The notes beneath the pieces are model-generated. The model did not search any database. It was not told the origin of the DNA and saw only the letters and a list, made by a program, of their open reading frames with translations. A stretch of DNA of 64,000 nt, from positions 4,841,001 to 4,905,000 of the forward strand of contig OY987272.1 in assembly GCA_963920665.1 (NCBI GenBank), given 5' to 3'. A program made the translations under genes and the position numbers. Of the stretch, positions 27,407 to 39,603 are shown in pieces. Position 1 is the stretch's first letter, and each line of letters starts with the position of its first letter. This stretch comes from Straminergon stramineum (Eukaryota > Streptophyta > Bryopsida > Hypnales > Calliergonaceae).

Positions 27407-28247
27407 AGTTTTGCAAACTCTCATTTGCAGTTTGTTTTTTTTGGCGAAATTTTGCCAGATTTGTCAGAATTTGACCAGTGTGAATTTGGCCCTTCAAAAT
27501 TTGGCCCGTGAAGTGAAGCCAACACATGGGTCACTAGTCCAAAAAAAACACTATTCATTTGATCTATTGATTATTTTGTAAGATTATATACATCAATGAA
27601 CAATATCTATTTCAAATCACTATATTCTGTAGATTTTTTACTACAATTCAAATTTACATTTAACTATTGATTATATTAGATTCGATAATATAGTTTGGTA
27701 GAAGGCCTTGCATCCTTCAAGACATTCCACCATGAATTTAGGCATCAATTTTGATTTGGGAAAAGGATGTGTATGCTATGAGTAGACCTTTGACAGTATA
27801 GTTAGAGAGGTTGTTGATTGGAGATGTATGGTGGTAGTAATAATTTTTCAATTGCAACAATTCAAAAGTGAAAGATTATGAATTCATCTTTGATGGTGGT
27901 TTGCATTTTCTTCATTGCATGTTGATGTGTTATAGTACTAGTGAAGGATCCTTTACAAAATGATTGTCTTTTATCAACCAACCTTAATTTGAACCTCATA
28001 CGTTTGTTTCCTTTGTTTTGAGGACAATGTTTCATCCAATCTTATTTATTTTTTATGAATGTTCTTGATGGATTCTTGTGAGATAAAATTCCATTCCAAT
28101 TTAACTTTCTACTTGTCAAGTTATGATCTATCATATTAGTCATTTTCTAACCTTGAGTCTTTGGTCCCTCAATGGTAAAAAAATGAGGTTACAGTCTTCA
28201 AAAGTGGGGAAGGATTTCTCATAATTCTTCTCATTGGGCTAACGAAA
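27407..28247 (+). repeat. Unit A trailer
   Basis: About 27,700-28,230 matches the trailers of B (31,855-32,345), D (about 40,990-41,700) and E (about 58,540-59,230), for example aaggcctt(g/t)cat and ggatcctt(t/c)acaa followed by caaccaa. No coding capacity. The first 250 bp after the stop differ from the other units. Confidence 0.6.
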
Positions 28248-29289
28248 TTAACCCCTAAAGGATTGGGGGGTTTCACGTAGAGACATTGTCAAAAAACTAT
28301 GATTTTTTAGTATGTTAGTCAAAAATGAAATTGAAACTTTTTTTTGAAACTTCAACCATAAAAAACTAAATGAAATCATTTTAACAAAGTGTGGAAAAAT
28401 TTTCAGACCATTGGATTGGGTAGATTGAAAGATTATAATGTTTGAAGTGAGAAAAAATGCTTTTTTTCATTGTAGCGCTTGGTAGATTTTGAATATCTTT
28501 TTTTTGTGGATCTTTTTGGAATTGAAAATTTTCACACATGTAATGAACATATAGATGGTCTTATGCCAAAAAATTCATGGGAAAAGAAAATGTTTTTAGT
28601 CTTTGGGAGGGTGTCAAAGTTGGTAGTAGTGAAATTTTTCTCACGGCTACACATGTTGGTAGATTTCGAATATCTTTTTTTGTGTAAATATTTTGACCTT
28701 GAAATTTGGCACACATATAATTAACTTAAAGATGATATTGTGAGAAAAATGTCATGGTCCAGGATCAATTTTCCAGCCTGCGGGAGGTTGTCAAAGTTGG
28801 CAAATGTGAAATTTCCTTCCCTGCAAATGCAAAAAAGTCATTTTGAATGGTACCCCATTGTACAATAACAAAAAACATTTACATAGATTCAAATGTCAAG
28901 AAATTAGTGTAGGGCAACCTAATTTCACTATTTAGTGTAGACAATGTACCAATTTTTTTAATAAACTACCACATATAAAATCATTCAAGAAACAATTAAA
29001 TTGTGTTGAATTTAAACTTCAATCATGTCAATATAACATCAAAGAATTTGCAAGGGCTATCTATACCTTAAGTTAGACTATTTGTTTGTTTTGTTTGTTA
29101 CGGTGAGATCTCCTAGACGGTGCATCCTTGGTCATGTGCTCAGTATCATCAAAAAGCTCTTTGCGAGGTGGGGTGCATGGGCTTTGTTTCACGAAGTTTT
29201 GATGTATATGTGATAGTTATTGAATTTCAAAGTTTTTTCTGAATTCAGAAATTAGAAAATTTCTTTTACTTTTAGGTTTATTTTTATTT
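28248..29289. other. AT-rich spacer with a lone TTAACCCCTAAAGG end
   Basis: TTAACCCCTAAAGGATTGG at 28,248 matches the left end of the TTAA elements, but I find no matching right end before 29,290. It may be a truncated or highly diverged member. No gene is seen. Confidence 0.4.
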
Positions 29290-30488
29290 TGGCTGTGGCA
29301 ACGGCACAGGGCACACTACTGTAGTTTCATTGAAGTGTAAGTTACTGCAGTCTCCCGAATTTCCGAGTGGAGTATCCTGTCGACGGTTGGGTCTCCTCCA
29401 CTGGTGACTCCTCCAGGGTCTCCTCCACAGACTCTGCTGGGGACTCCGCCAATTCCCACGATTGGCCTGCCTTTGCCCTCCTGAGGGCTGGGGCTTATCT
29501 TTCTCTTGTGCTCATGTTGAGCGGAAGCTGGGATTTCAGTCACGGGACCGGCGTTCTTCTTCTTCGCAGCTCTACTGCTTCAGGTTTTGCGCTCCAGATC
29601 TGTTGCAGTTTCAGCACCGTTCTCTCTCGATTTCGAACGTGCCGACAACGTGTATCGTGGATTGTGTGGATATGGGCAGCGAGTTGGGTAACAGCTCAAT
29701 ATCACGAGAAGAGGAACTTCAATTCTCATGCAAATCAATCCAAGTGCGTTAAATTTCCATGAATTTCGATCTATATCTTGGAATCACTGTGGCAACGCGG
29801 TGGTGAGCACATCTGCAATCGGTGATCCGGCCTGTTATCACTGTGGTGTTAAATTCTTCAATGTTTGTGCAAGCAAATCAAATAGGATTCCAACGCACCA
29901 GAGAATTCATTAATTAGTCATTGTGTGCAAAAGTTTATCTTGGGTGGAAATTATATTTGATTAGAAGATGAGCAAAACATCCAAACCTGCCCTATTGAGA
30001 CTCGTCATTCTCTAAAAGTAGCTATGAGTGCTAGACTATTCCCGCACGCCCTATGCAAGATTTTGGAGGTGTCGTAGACGAGGTAGGGGTTGCAATTACG
30101 AAGCTCTTCCTTGGCCTTGTTCTAATGAGATCAAATATGGGCTCCAAACTTACGGGTTGGTGAACGTCGGCTCTCAGTATGGATGCCATTTTCACATGAT
30201 TTTTGCTGCGATTATGTTTAGGGTTCCAGAGATGCACAAGTGTTTCTCGGGGATACTAGACCCCCCCCCTCCAAAATGCATGCCTCTTTTACGTTTTCTT
30301 TATGGAACACATACAGGGATTGTCTGACACAGACACATGTACGTGCTCTCAGATACAGACACAGTCGAGGTGTCGGTGAGGAGCGAAATTTCCTCGAATG
30401 TGACAAGGTGGTGGGGCTGAGTTCGTCAGGAAACTGTGGACCTGATTCTTCGTTTCTAAGGAGAACAATCGCCTTTGCGATCGAGAAC
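29290..30488 (+). repeat. Unit B leader: duplicated segment upstream of kinase copy B
   Basis: Shares the GC-rich block (ctcttgtgctcatgtt, then gaccggcgttcttcttcttc) and the later block aatgagatcaaatatgggct with the other units. The frame is open from 30,240, but the upstream frames of the different copies do not align as protein. I therefore treat this as leader, not coding. Confidence 0.6.
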
Positions 30489-31733
30489 ATGTCTTCCGCG
30501 ACACCGGGTCTGGGCCAAGGAGATTTGGGAGCATTATTAGATGATGGCTCCAAGTTTGTGGAGAATTGCAGTGCCATAGAAGCCAATAGCACTGGTGGAG
30601 ACGACGTGTCTGCTTTTGCAGCATGCGGGCCTACAACATCTTGTTCAGAGGTCTATTCTGCTCGGATTGCGAGTATGTTATCCAGTAGGAGTGAGTTTGA
30701 GACTGAGCTTGAATTTCGGACAGCACATTCTAAAGTGCATTGGAGTGAATTGAGCCATCCTGAGGAAGCATCGGGCAGTGAGGATCCAAGTGTGGATCAC
30801 CGCCCATACTTTGAGAAGCTCCAGAAGGATGCGCATTGGGGACCTTTTTGCAACAAAGTTACCAATGTGGTGTTGGGGAGGAAACTTGGAGAAGGAGCTC
30901 AAGCTAACATCTATGAAGCTCAAGTCACATTTGCAGGGGACAGAAAGTCTGCAGTAAAGAGGCTTGAAATGGCGGTGAAGTTGATGAAGGGTGATTATGC
31001 TCTTGAGGACCTTCAACACCTCTGGCCACATGGACTTGGAAGTTTGGGTTCTAAAGATACTTTGTTGCATTTGTATGGGGCACTAGTGACAGACCCTACT
31101 ACAAAAAGGAGTAAATTTGGTTTTGTCATGGTGAGGTTTTGGGGAGATCTTCGAAACCTCATTGATCTCCGCATGGAACACAAAAATGCTAGAGGATCTC
31201 CTTTTTCTCTTCCTCAAGTCAAACACCTCATGTCTTGGATTGCTAGAGATGTGTCATATTTGCACAAAAGGGGTATCATTCATAGAGATTTGAAAGCTTC
31301 AAATGTTTTATTCATCCATTACAAGAAGCAACACAATATTGTGACTTCCAATGATCCTGAATTGATTCTTCCAGATGTTGCCGATTGGGAATGCTCCTTG
31401 GGAGTGGTGGGAACGGGGTGGTGGAGAGCACTTGAGATACTTCTACAATTGAAGAACGGGACTCCTAATTCCAAGTTGGAGTTCAATGAAAAGGTAGATG
31501 TCTATAGTTTTGCTATGACATGTTATGAGATCGCCACAGGACTCCTACCATTTGAAGGTCATCTTTATTGTAGTGAATTGCGTGATGTTGTTCTTAATGG
31601 GGCCCGTCCTAAGTTGCCCCATGATTTAGACTTAGAAATTAGAGCTGTAATCACTTCTTGTTGGGATCCCAATCCTTCACTTAGGCCTAGTTTTTGCAAA
31701 CTCAATGCAATTATGGAAAACTTCCGTTGGTGA
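30489..31733 (+). CDS. Protein kinase, TKL-like, tandem copy B (414 aa)
   Basis: Probable Ser/Thr (or dual-specificity) protein kinase of the plant TKL group. About 110 residues of N-terminal region with no domain I recognise precede the kinase domain. Landmarks are the Gly-rich loop LGEGAQANIYEA, the lysine strand AVKLMKG, the catalytic loop HRDLKASNVL, then ADWEC where DFG is expected, and WWRALEILL where APE is expected. The C-lobe DVYSFAMTCYEIATG and WDPNPSLRPSF are intact. Two departures need noting. DFG is replaced by DWE (shared by the family), and APE has become ALE (this copy only). The start used by the other copies (ATGGAG) reads ATCGAG here, so translation would begin at the next ATG (30,489). 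The frame is open and probably expressed, but activity is uncertain. Confidence 0.75.
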   Translation: MSSATPGLGQGDLGALLDDGSKFVENCSAIEANSTGGDDVSAFAACGPTTSCSEVYSARIASMLSSRSEFETELEFRTAHSKVHWSELSHPEEASGSEDPSVDHRPYFEKLQKDAHWGPFCNKVTNVVLGRKLGEGAQANIYEAQVTFAGDRKSAVKRLEMAVKLMKGDYALEDLQHLWPHGLGSLGSKDTLLHLYGALVTDPTTKRSKFGFVMVRFWGDLRNLIDLRMEHKNARGSPFSLPQVKHLMSWIARDVSYLHKRGIIHRDLKASNVLFIHYKKQHNIVTSNDPELILPDVADWECSLGVVGTGWWRALEILLQLKNGTPNSKLEFNEKVDVYSFAMTCYEIATGLLPFEGHLYCSELRDVVLNGARPKLPHDLDLEIRAVITSCWDPNPSLRPSFCKLNAIMENFRW

Positions 31734-32345
31734 TTTGATTATTTTTGAAGAAAATATTTGATCAATTACCTAGATTTGTTGCAAGCTACGAAGATGTTAG
31801 GTTTTAGAGTACAAATTTGAATCCAAATATGCATCCCTTGATTATACCAAAGTAGATATTATGGATTTGTTAGAAGGCCTTGCATCCTTCAAGTATATTC
31901 CACCATGAATCTTATCATCTTTTGTAATTTGGTATACAATTGTCGTGCATAGGTCTTTGACCTCATAGTTAAGAAGGTGATTTATTGGAGATGCATGGTG
32001 GTAGTTTATTATTGTTCAATTAGAACAATTTGAAAGTGAAATTATCAATTCACTATCTTGGTGGTTTGCATGATTGGGTAAATGTTTGAAAAGATTGTGG
32101 AAAGGTCTATATGCAATTGTGTATTTATGTAGTGGGGGTAAAATAGAAAGGAGATCTTCAAAGGTAGGGTTGAAGTTCCTAATGATAGAAGAAGGGATAT
32201 GTTCTATGTGCATTTTGTACAGTTGTACATTGAATATATATTGCATGTGATGTGTTATAGCACTAGTGAAGGATCCTTTACAAGATGTTTATATCTTTTG
32301 TCAACCAAACTCAAATTGAACCTCATATTTTTGTTTGGACATTGT
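31734..32345 (+). repeat. Unit B trailer
   Basis: Matches the trailers of the other units, including ttgttgcaagct directly after the stop and the caaccaaactcaaattgaac block near 32,300. No gene is seen. Confidence 0.55.
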
Positions 32346-33494
32346 CAATAATATCTATGATTGCATATATGAATAAATGCCATAAGCATTTTTTTAATTC
32401 ACTTTCCAGATTCCATACAACAATAACTCTTAAAGGATAGATCTTATGACCGAGTAGTCAAGTTTGAAAGTACTTCATTTTGTAACCTCTAAGTTTTTGT
32501 TATTTATGAGTGTTTTTTTATTTTACTTTTTTGAGATTAAATCACATTATATATATAGCATATTAGTTTCAGAATTTTTAGTGAAAATTTTAATCATCAT
32601 AAATTTTAGAAAGAAAAATCATATCAAATACAAATCATGCTCCAAAAATCTGAAATTTTTAGAATAGAAGTAAACTATGATTTAGATTATTATAGTATAA
32701 AAAGAACTCTCCATGTCACTCCATCTTTAGAAACATGGCTAGAGATCTTCAACTTCAAACTTCAATGAAATGCTTCTTCTTAGGAATTTTACAAAATTCC
32801 TAAAATGACTCTTTAGAAGCTTCATTCTATTAATTTTTCTTAGAAGCAAAAGAAATCATCTTGATCATCAAAATCAAGTTTTAAGCATAAAAAAAGTTCA
32901 AAGTATTAAAATACATTAGATAGTGGACCATTTTTTGGATAAATTATCCCATGTAAAATCAAAAAACAACTAAAATGTCTTGAACTTAAGTTAATAATCA
33001 TGTGGACATAGCATCAAAGAAATTGCACATACAAAATGAGATGAAAATTTTCTATAGTCAATGTATGCAAAGCCTATGTGTATTAATTTGACCATCCAAA
33101 GTGAAGGACGCAAACATCCTTGCACCCTTCATGAGTTCATGGGTTCCAAACAATGGTAGGTTCTTAGAAATGTATTGAAGTGTCCTGAATTTCCAAGAAG
33201 AGTTTATTATTGTTGGAATTGAGTCTCGTCCGGTGATCCTAGAACTAGTTTATAGAATTTAGTGCAAATGCTACCTTCAAGATAGACATGCTCAACTTTG
33301 GTTACCTTGAGAGTGAGTAGCATTAAAGAAAAAATAGGAAAGAAAGGAATTTGCAAGTTGTGAAGGATTATTGAGAGTATTACAATACAAATTTGACTAA
33401 ATAGATGCTAATTCCAATGTGAAGGAAGTTATATATTCTACAATTTGGCAATCAAATTCTATTGTTTGTTGTAGTTTTATCTAAAATGTCTCCA
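32346..33494. other. AT-rich intergenic DNA, nothing recognised
   Basis: No gene, tandem repeat or bounded element is recognised between the unit B trailer and the TTAA element at 33,495. Confidence 0.4.
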
Positions 33495-34392
33495 TTAACC
33501 CCTAAAGTAAGTCTCAAACAAAGGTTTTTGGTAACATAGATATTTTGGACAACTCACTATGAATAGAATTTTCAATTTTTTTCTTAGAAACTTTTACATA
33601 GTATGTGGTCGACGAGTAGCTTTAAGGCCCATCAATTTTCATAACTTTTGACTACATGGTTAAGAAGTTATTGTATGATATATAGTTTCTTTCCCAACTT
33701 GGGCTGACTGGGAAGGTAAAAAAATTATTTTTAAAAAAAAAAATTTTGAAATTGGTTTTCTAGATTTATATATATGGTGAAAGCTTTGAATCATTCCATT
33801 TTGATCAATGAGATGAAAGTTATGAGGAGTTTTAGTTTGCAGGTAGTTATAGAATATTTACACTAAAATAAACTTTGAAGTCTTTTATTTAATTCAATTT
33901 TCAATATTTTGGGAAAAAATAAAATCATATGATGTAGATTTTTTATTGCTACTTTACAACCATTGGGATTGTCATTTTTCAATTCCATGACTAAATTCTT
34001 AACAATTTTGTATTTTGAATCATTTCCTACTTCTTTCTACTTACTATTTTTTTCCTATATGTTGAATGATTCTAAATGATCTGAATTTTTTCAAAAGACA
34101 CACAACCATTTTGGACATTTTATCATACAAATGTGACCTTTAGAAGAGCAGCTGCCCGATTGTTCCTAGGGCCAGAAAAAGGATATTTGTCAATTCAAAT
34201 GCTAATATCTTGCAATCTACACAATGGGAATTTCTGAATTTTTTTTCACATCTTCTCAAACTAGTGCACTATGAGATCCTATAGTTACATGTGTTCAAAA
34301 ATGTATTTTTTCTAAAATTTGGTACTTATTCTAGAAATGGCAGTTTTGGAGTGTTTTGGTGAAAACATGGTAAAAAATCTTTTAGGGGTTAA
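33495..34392 (+). mobile_element. TTAA-flanked non-autonomous element, class 1 (890 bp)
   Basis: TTAA stands at 33,495-33,498 and 34,389-34,392. The ends are CCCCTAAAGTAAG and CTTTTAGGGG. The interior matches the class 1 copies (gcagctgcccg, aaatggcag). Its right-hand TTAA is also the left-hand TTAA of the next element, giving the palindrome AGGGGTTAACCCCT. Confidence 0.7.
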
Positions 34393-34618
34393 CCCCTAAA
34401 AGATGAGGCAGATGTTTTTTGTTTGATGAATGACAAGGAATTCTCATGTGTAGGACAAAAGTGCAACTATTCATCCTCTAAATTAGGGGTGGAAAGGGAA
34501 GATCTTCTACAATTGTTTGACTTCCAATGAGTATTTTTGATTTTTTTAAAGTAGATGATGTCACACAGTTCCAAAAGGGATGATTTCCACGGTCACTAGA
34601 TTGACGTTTAAGGGTTCA
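34389..34618 (-). mobile_element. TTAA-flanked element, class 3 (222 bp), reverse orientation
   Basis: Starts CCCCTAAAAGATGAGG directly after the shared TTAA and ends GTTTAAGGG followed by TTCA, a one-base decay of TTAA. Its sequence is the reverse complement of the copy at 34,700 and of 61,383-61,601. Shared markers are gatgttttttgt, catcctctaaattaggggtg and aaagggatga. No coding capacity. Confidence 0.65.
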
Positions 34619-34695
34619 AGACCCTTTTTTTACAATGTATTAGTAGAGCAAAGATTTTTTGGATAGAAACTCAACTAATTTTAGCCAATTTAAGT

Positions 34696-34945
34696 TTAAC
34701 CCTTGAATGTTAGGTTGGTGACTGTGGATATCATCCCTTTTGGAATTGCATGACATCATGCACTTTAAAAAAATAAAAAATAATTATTCATTGGGAGTCA
34801 AACTATTCTAGAAGATCTCCCCTTTCCACCCCTAATTTAGAGGATGAATAGTTGCAATTCTGTCCTACACAAATTTTGTCCTACATAGGAGAACTCCTTG
34901 TCATTCATCGGACAAAAAACATCCGTTGCGTGGTTTATGGATTAA
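34696..34945 (+). mobile_element. TTAA-flanked element, class 3 (242 bp)
   Basis: TTAA stands at 34,696-34,699 and 34,942-34,945. It begins CCCTTGAATGTTAGG. With the element at 34,393 it forms an inverted pair with a spacer of roughly 80 bp, so a transcript through both would fold back on itself. Confidence 0.65.
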
Positions 34946-34977
34946 GGATCGCTAGTCTCCTCCACTCTTAGAGGCTA

Positions 34978-35405
34978 TTCGCATGTAGGACCGGACCGGA
35001 GGTGGAGCTCCAGGGGCCAGTTCATGAAGATCAGGTCTATGTCACATCAAGCTTCCGCATGTGAACCGGTTCTCCAAACAAAACATTTCCAAATTTTTAG
35101 GATTGATTGGCATGTGGCAGTGATACTTCTATAGAAAAAATACTTGTAGAGGGAACTTGGGAACTCTATGTATATTTAAAAGGGAGTTCGACTAATGATG
35201 TGAGACAAGGAGACATGTGGAGGATAATCTTAGTTTATTTTAGTAAGTCGGGTTGATGGTTAGGAGAGCGGATTTGAAAATCCAAAATTCAAGGATGGAA
35301 GAGCCAGGGAGGGACCGGAGCTCCACATCGGAAATCAAGTTCACAATTTCGTCATGCGAACCCCCCTGGCCCCGGTTGGAGGTCCGGTCCGGTCCTTCAT
35401 GCGAA
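34978..35405. mobile_element. Element with about 23-bp GC-rich inverted ends (428 bp)
   Basis: The left end reads TTCGCATGTAGGACCGGACC. The inverse of the right end reads TTCGCATGAAGGACCGGACC. They differ at one base over about 23 bp. Further inverted similarity (ccaggggcc against ggccccgg) lies just inside. No clean target duplication is seen, so the superfamily is unassigned. It lies at the start of the unit C leader and has no convincing gene. Confidence 0.6.
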
Positions 35406-36738
35406 CTCCGCCACTCCTGGCGTGCTTGGCGGTCCTCCTGGGGATCAGCTTTCTCTCGTGCTCATGCTTTGCTGGGGTTTCAGCAACGGGACCGGCGTTC
35501 ATCTTCTTCTTCACATGCAGTTCTACTTCTCGGGATTTGCGTTCTGTTGCGGTTTCCAGCACCGTTCTCTCTTGCTTTCGAGCAGTCCAACAGTAGTGAG
35601 TCTTGCGAATATTGTGGATTGGGGCAGCGAGTTGGGTCCCAGCGTTCAACGTTCTTCATTTAGGCGCTATCACTTTCGAGATTCCCGCCTTGCAGTGAGT
35701 TTCGTGGATTTTGTGGATTTGGGCAGCAAATATAGGTGGTCGCTGTGAGCTCGTCCGCAGAGGTTGCGGTTGCGATTGTGGTGGCGTTGTCGACGATGCT
35801 GGCGTCGCAATTAGGAAGCTTTGGAGCGTCGATTGAGTTGGCTATTCAAGAGATCACTCCCTCCATTCTCTTCATCACTACTCGCGCTTCATAGCTTGTA
35901 AGCTCGCATTTGAAACTCCTGTAGCACTCGATTTCACTGCTTGTTGCCTTTCGTTACGATTTGCTCAATATCACGGGAAGTTGAACTTCAATTCTTATGC
36001 AAATCAATCCAATGCATTCCCATGACTTTCGATCTACTTCTTGGAATCACCTTGCAAACGGGGCGGTAACCACATCTAAGATCAGTGATCCTAGTTATTG
36101 TTGTGGTGTTAGATTCTTGAATGTTTGTGGAAGCAAATCAAATCGGATTCCAGCGCACTAGAGAAATCATTAGTCATCATGCGCAAAATTTTATCTTGGG
36201 TTTAAATGTGATTGGAAGATGAGCAAAACATCCAAACCTTGCGATATTGAGGCTGTCGTCATTCTCTAAAAGTCTCTGTGAGTACTACTCAGGCCCGCCC
36301 TGTGCAAGATTTGGGGGGTGTCACCGTTAAGGTACGGGTTGCAATTATGAACCACTTCGTTGGCCTTGTTCTAATGAGATCAAATCTGGGCTTCAATCTT
36401 CTGGGTTGGTGAATGTATGCCATCAATATGTATGTCATTTTCACATGATTTTGGCTGCGATTAAGTTTAGGGTTCAAGAGATGGACAAGTGTTGCTCGGG
36501 GATACTGGGAATCCCCCTTCTGAAAGGCATGCATCTTTTACGTTTTCTTCATAGAAGACATCCAAGGATTTTCTGACTCAAACTCATGCATGCGCTCTCA
36601 GACACAAACACAGTCCAGGTGTTGCTGAGGAGCGAAATTTCCTCGAGTGTGACAGAGCTGTGGGGCCGAGTTCATCAGGACTACTCAGGAAGCCGTGAAT
36701 CTGACTCTTTGTATCTAACGAGACTAGTCGCCTTTGCC
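35406..36738 (+). repeat. Unit C leader: duplicated segment upstream of kinase copy C
   Basis: Contains the family blocks ctcgtgctcatgctttg, gggaccggcgttcatcttct, cttcatagcttgtaagctcg and aatgagatcaaatctgggct. No coding frame is conserved between units. Confidence 0.6.
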
Positions 36739-37191
36739 ATGGAGATCGTCTCTTCCGCGACACCAGGTGCTGGCCACGGAGATTTGGGAGCATTATTGGA
36801 TGATTCCTCCAAATATGTGGAGAATCACAGTGCCAAAGTAGCCAATAACAGTGTTGGAGACGAAGTGTCTGCTTTTGCAACGTCGAGGCCTACAACATCT
36901 TATTCAGGGTTTCATGCAACTCCGATTGTGAATATGATGACCAGTAGGAGTGAGTTTGAGACTGAGCATGAATTTCGGACAGCACATTTCAAAGTACACT
37001 GGAGCGAGTTGAGTTCTCCTGAGGGGGCTTCGGGCAGTGTGGATCCAGGTGTGGATCACCGCCAATACATTGAGAAGCTCCGAAAGGATGCGCATTGGGG
37101 ACTTTTTCGCTGTCTATCAACACATAATTCTTTGGTCTTCGTTTTTCGATGTGATCAAAGCTCTCAAAATTGCCGGCCATGGGAGCACTGA
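36739..37191 (+). pseudogene. Kinase copy C, truncated at a duplication breakpoint
   Basis: Starts at the family ATG (MEIVSSATPGAGHGDLG) and follows the family N-terminal region to KDAHWGLF. At 37,109 the sequence switches abruptly to the segment otherwise found at 23,970 (unit A leader). The remaining 27 codons to the stop at 37,191 are read through that unrelated DNA. No kinase domain remains, so a 150-residue product would lack catalysis. The N-terminal region is most like copy E (SVGDEVSAFATSRPTTS is shared almost exactly). The breakpoint marks an unequal exchange or insertion of a unit. Confidence 0.85.
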
Positions 37192-39603
37192 GGGAGTATA
37201 TATTTGGTTTACATGCTAAATGAAAACTGATTTGCTTGAATTTGATTCTCAAACTGCATTGAAGCACCGACACCGAACATACCATTTGCTTCCTCGACTT
37301 GCAAGAGGAAGGTCAGCATAATTTTTAGCAAGCACATGTTGGAGCTCTGTCTAAATTAGTTTTTTGAAATCCAAACTTTTACATTTTTTTTTTCATTGTC
37401 TTTTTTTATATAAAAAAATTAAGTTGAGAGAGTTTGAAAATAACAAACCGAATAGTAAAACTGATTTTTATTATAAAAATAATTGTATGGGAATTTTTGA
37501 TTGTATAATCCCATGTACTAAACTTATTTGAATAGTGTAGAAGACGGTGTGTTACGGTAACGTATACGAAAATACATAGTGCGTAGACATCCCACTCCCG
37601 AGCACTCATCCTTCACCATGCTCTAAGAATTCAATTCCTAGAATTTGCAACTGATGTGAATTATGCTTGGTGCTTGTCTTGGAATGAAATATGCGAGGTC
37701 ATTGGCAATTTCGCATCCTTCTCATAGTAGAAGTTCTCTTGAAGATTATTACATGCTACTCAGTAGAGATACTAAAGTCTTTTTTTTCAATTGTAAGATA
37801 ATTCACTTAAGAGGTTTCTTCGTCTCCAAAATGGACAAGTATTTTGAATTGAAACAGCTCACCACAGTATTCCAGGCACAAAAGTTCCACGACTGCGCTT
37901 GGCCTCTGTCCACCATCCATAACGGCATATTTATGTAGCAGTGGGTCCAACTTCTTCTAAATCACCTGCCAGATTCCATTCCTGCAACATCGGGGTCAAC
38001 TAATGCAACAAAAACATACACACTTCATACGTAACTTCGCAGAAAACTCTATGCCCATTCGCTTTGATCAAGTGCGTCAGGCGGCATCTTTCCAGGTTTA
38101 AAACCATGATTCTGTGACAGAACCACGCAACCATAACATACACATGCACTTCGTATCTATCCCCCAATTCCCATTCTCTTTGATCAAGCGCCAGTTGCAG
38201 TCTGTTGTGCTTCTCACGGTCCAAGCCCAAGTCCGCACCGGTTGGCACCTGTCCAATTGCAGTTCTTCATTGAATAGTTTCCAATTAATGGCAAGTTCTT
38301 GGAATTGCACTCAAGTGTGCCGAATTTCCAAGTGGAGTACGGTATCCTGTTGACAATTGGGGTCTCCTCCAGATACTCTTTCAGGGACTCCGGCAACCCC
38401 CACGATAGACCTGCTGGGCTCTCTTGGGGCTCCTCTTTTCTCTTGTGCTCATGTTTTGCGGAAGTTGGAGTTTCAGTAACTGGACCGGCGTGCTTCTTCT
38501 TCAGGGTTTAGGCTCTGTTGCTGTTTCCAGCTCTCTTGCTTTCGAAATTGACGACAGGAACTGCCGTGGTTTCTGTGGATTGGGGCAGCGAATATAGGTA
38601 GTCGGTGTGAGCTCGTCCGCGCGCGCGCGGTGGTTGTGGGCTGCGATTATTGTGGTAGCTTCGCAGACGATTCTGGCTCCGCAAGCGGAAGCTCGGGAGC
38701 GTCAATTGAGTGGGCCATTCAAGAGATAACTCCCTCGGTCCGCTCTCTTCATCAATAATCTCGCTTCATATCTTGTAAGCTCGCATTTGAAAACTTCTGT
38801 AGCTCCTGATCTCACCGCTTGTTGCCTTTCGCTGCGATTTGCTCAGAATCACAAGAAATCGAACTTTAATTCTCATGCAAATCAATCCAAGTGCGTTTCC
38901 AAGAATTTCGATCTATATCTTGAAATCACCGTGCAAACGGGGCGGCAACCACATCTAAAATCGGTGATCATAGTTACTGCTGTTATGCATATGTTAGATT
39001 CTTCACTGTTTATGTAAGAAATTCAAGTCGGATTCCAATGCACTAGAGAATTCATTAGTCATCGTGTGGCAAATTTTATATTGGGTTGCAATTTTATTGG
39101 AAGATGAGTTAAAATCCTAACTTCCGATATTGAGGCTGTAGTCATTCTCAAGTCGGTGCAAGATTTTTGGGGTGTCGGCGTTGAGGTAGGGATTGCAGTT
39201 ATGAACCTCTTCTTTAAGCTTTGCTCTAAGGAGATCAAATATGGGCTTTAAACTTTCGGGTTGGTGAATGTCGTCTCTCAGTATGGATGTCATTTTCACA
39301 TTATTTTTTATGCGATTAAGTTTAGGGTTCAAGAGATGGACAAGTGTTTCTCGGGGATACCGGGAGGCTCCCCCCTGCTCCAAAATGCATGCGTCTTTTA
39401 CCTTTCCTTTATCGAACACATACCTGTAGGGCTTGTCTGACAGAGAGACATGCGCTCACAGATTCAAACACAGTCAAGGTGTCGGTGAGGAGCGAAATTT
39501 CGTCGAGTGTGACAAGGTGGTGGGGGCGGAGTTCGTCAGGACTACTCAGGAAGCTAGCCGTGAACCTGATTCTTCGTGTCTAAGGAGAACAATCGCCTTT
39601 GCC
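37109..39603 (+). repeat. Unit D leader: duplicate of the unit A leader
   Basis: High similarity to 23,970-26,213 over almost its whole length. One long stretch (about 38,600-38,740 against 25,196-25,340) is almost identical. About 280 bp at 38,140-38,400 is absent from unit A. The likely 5' UTR donor cttGTAAGC is at about 38,775. Confidence 0.65.
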
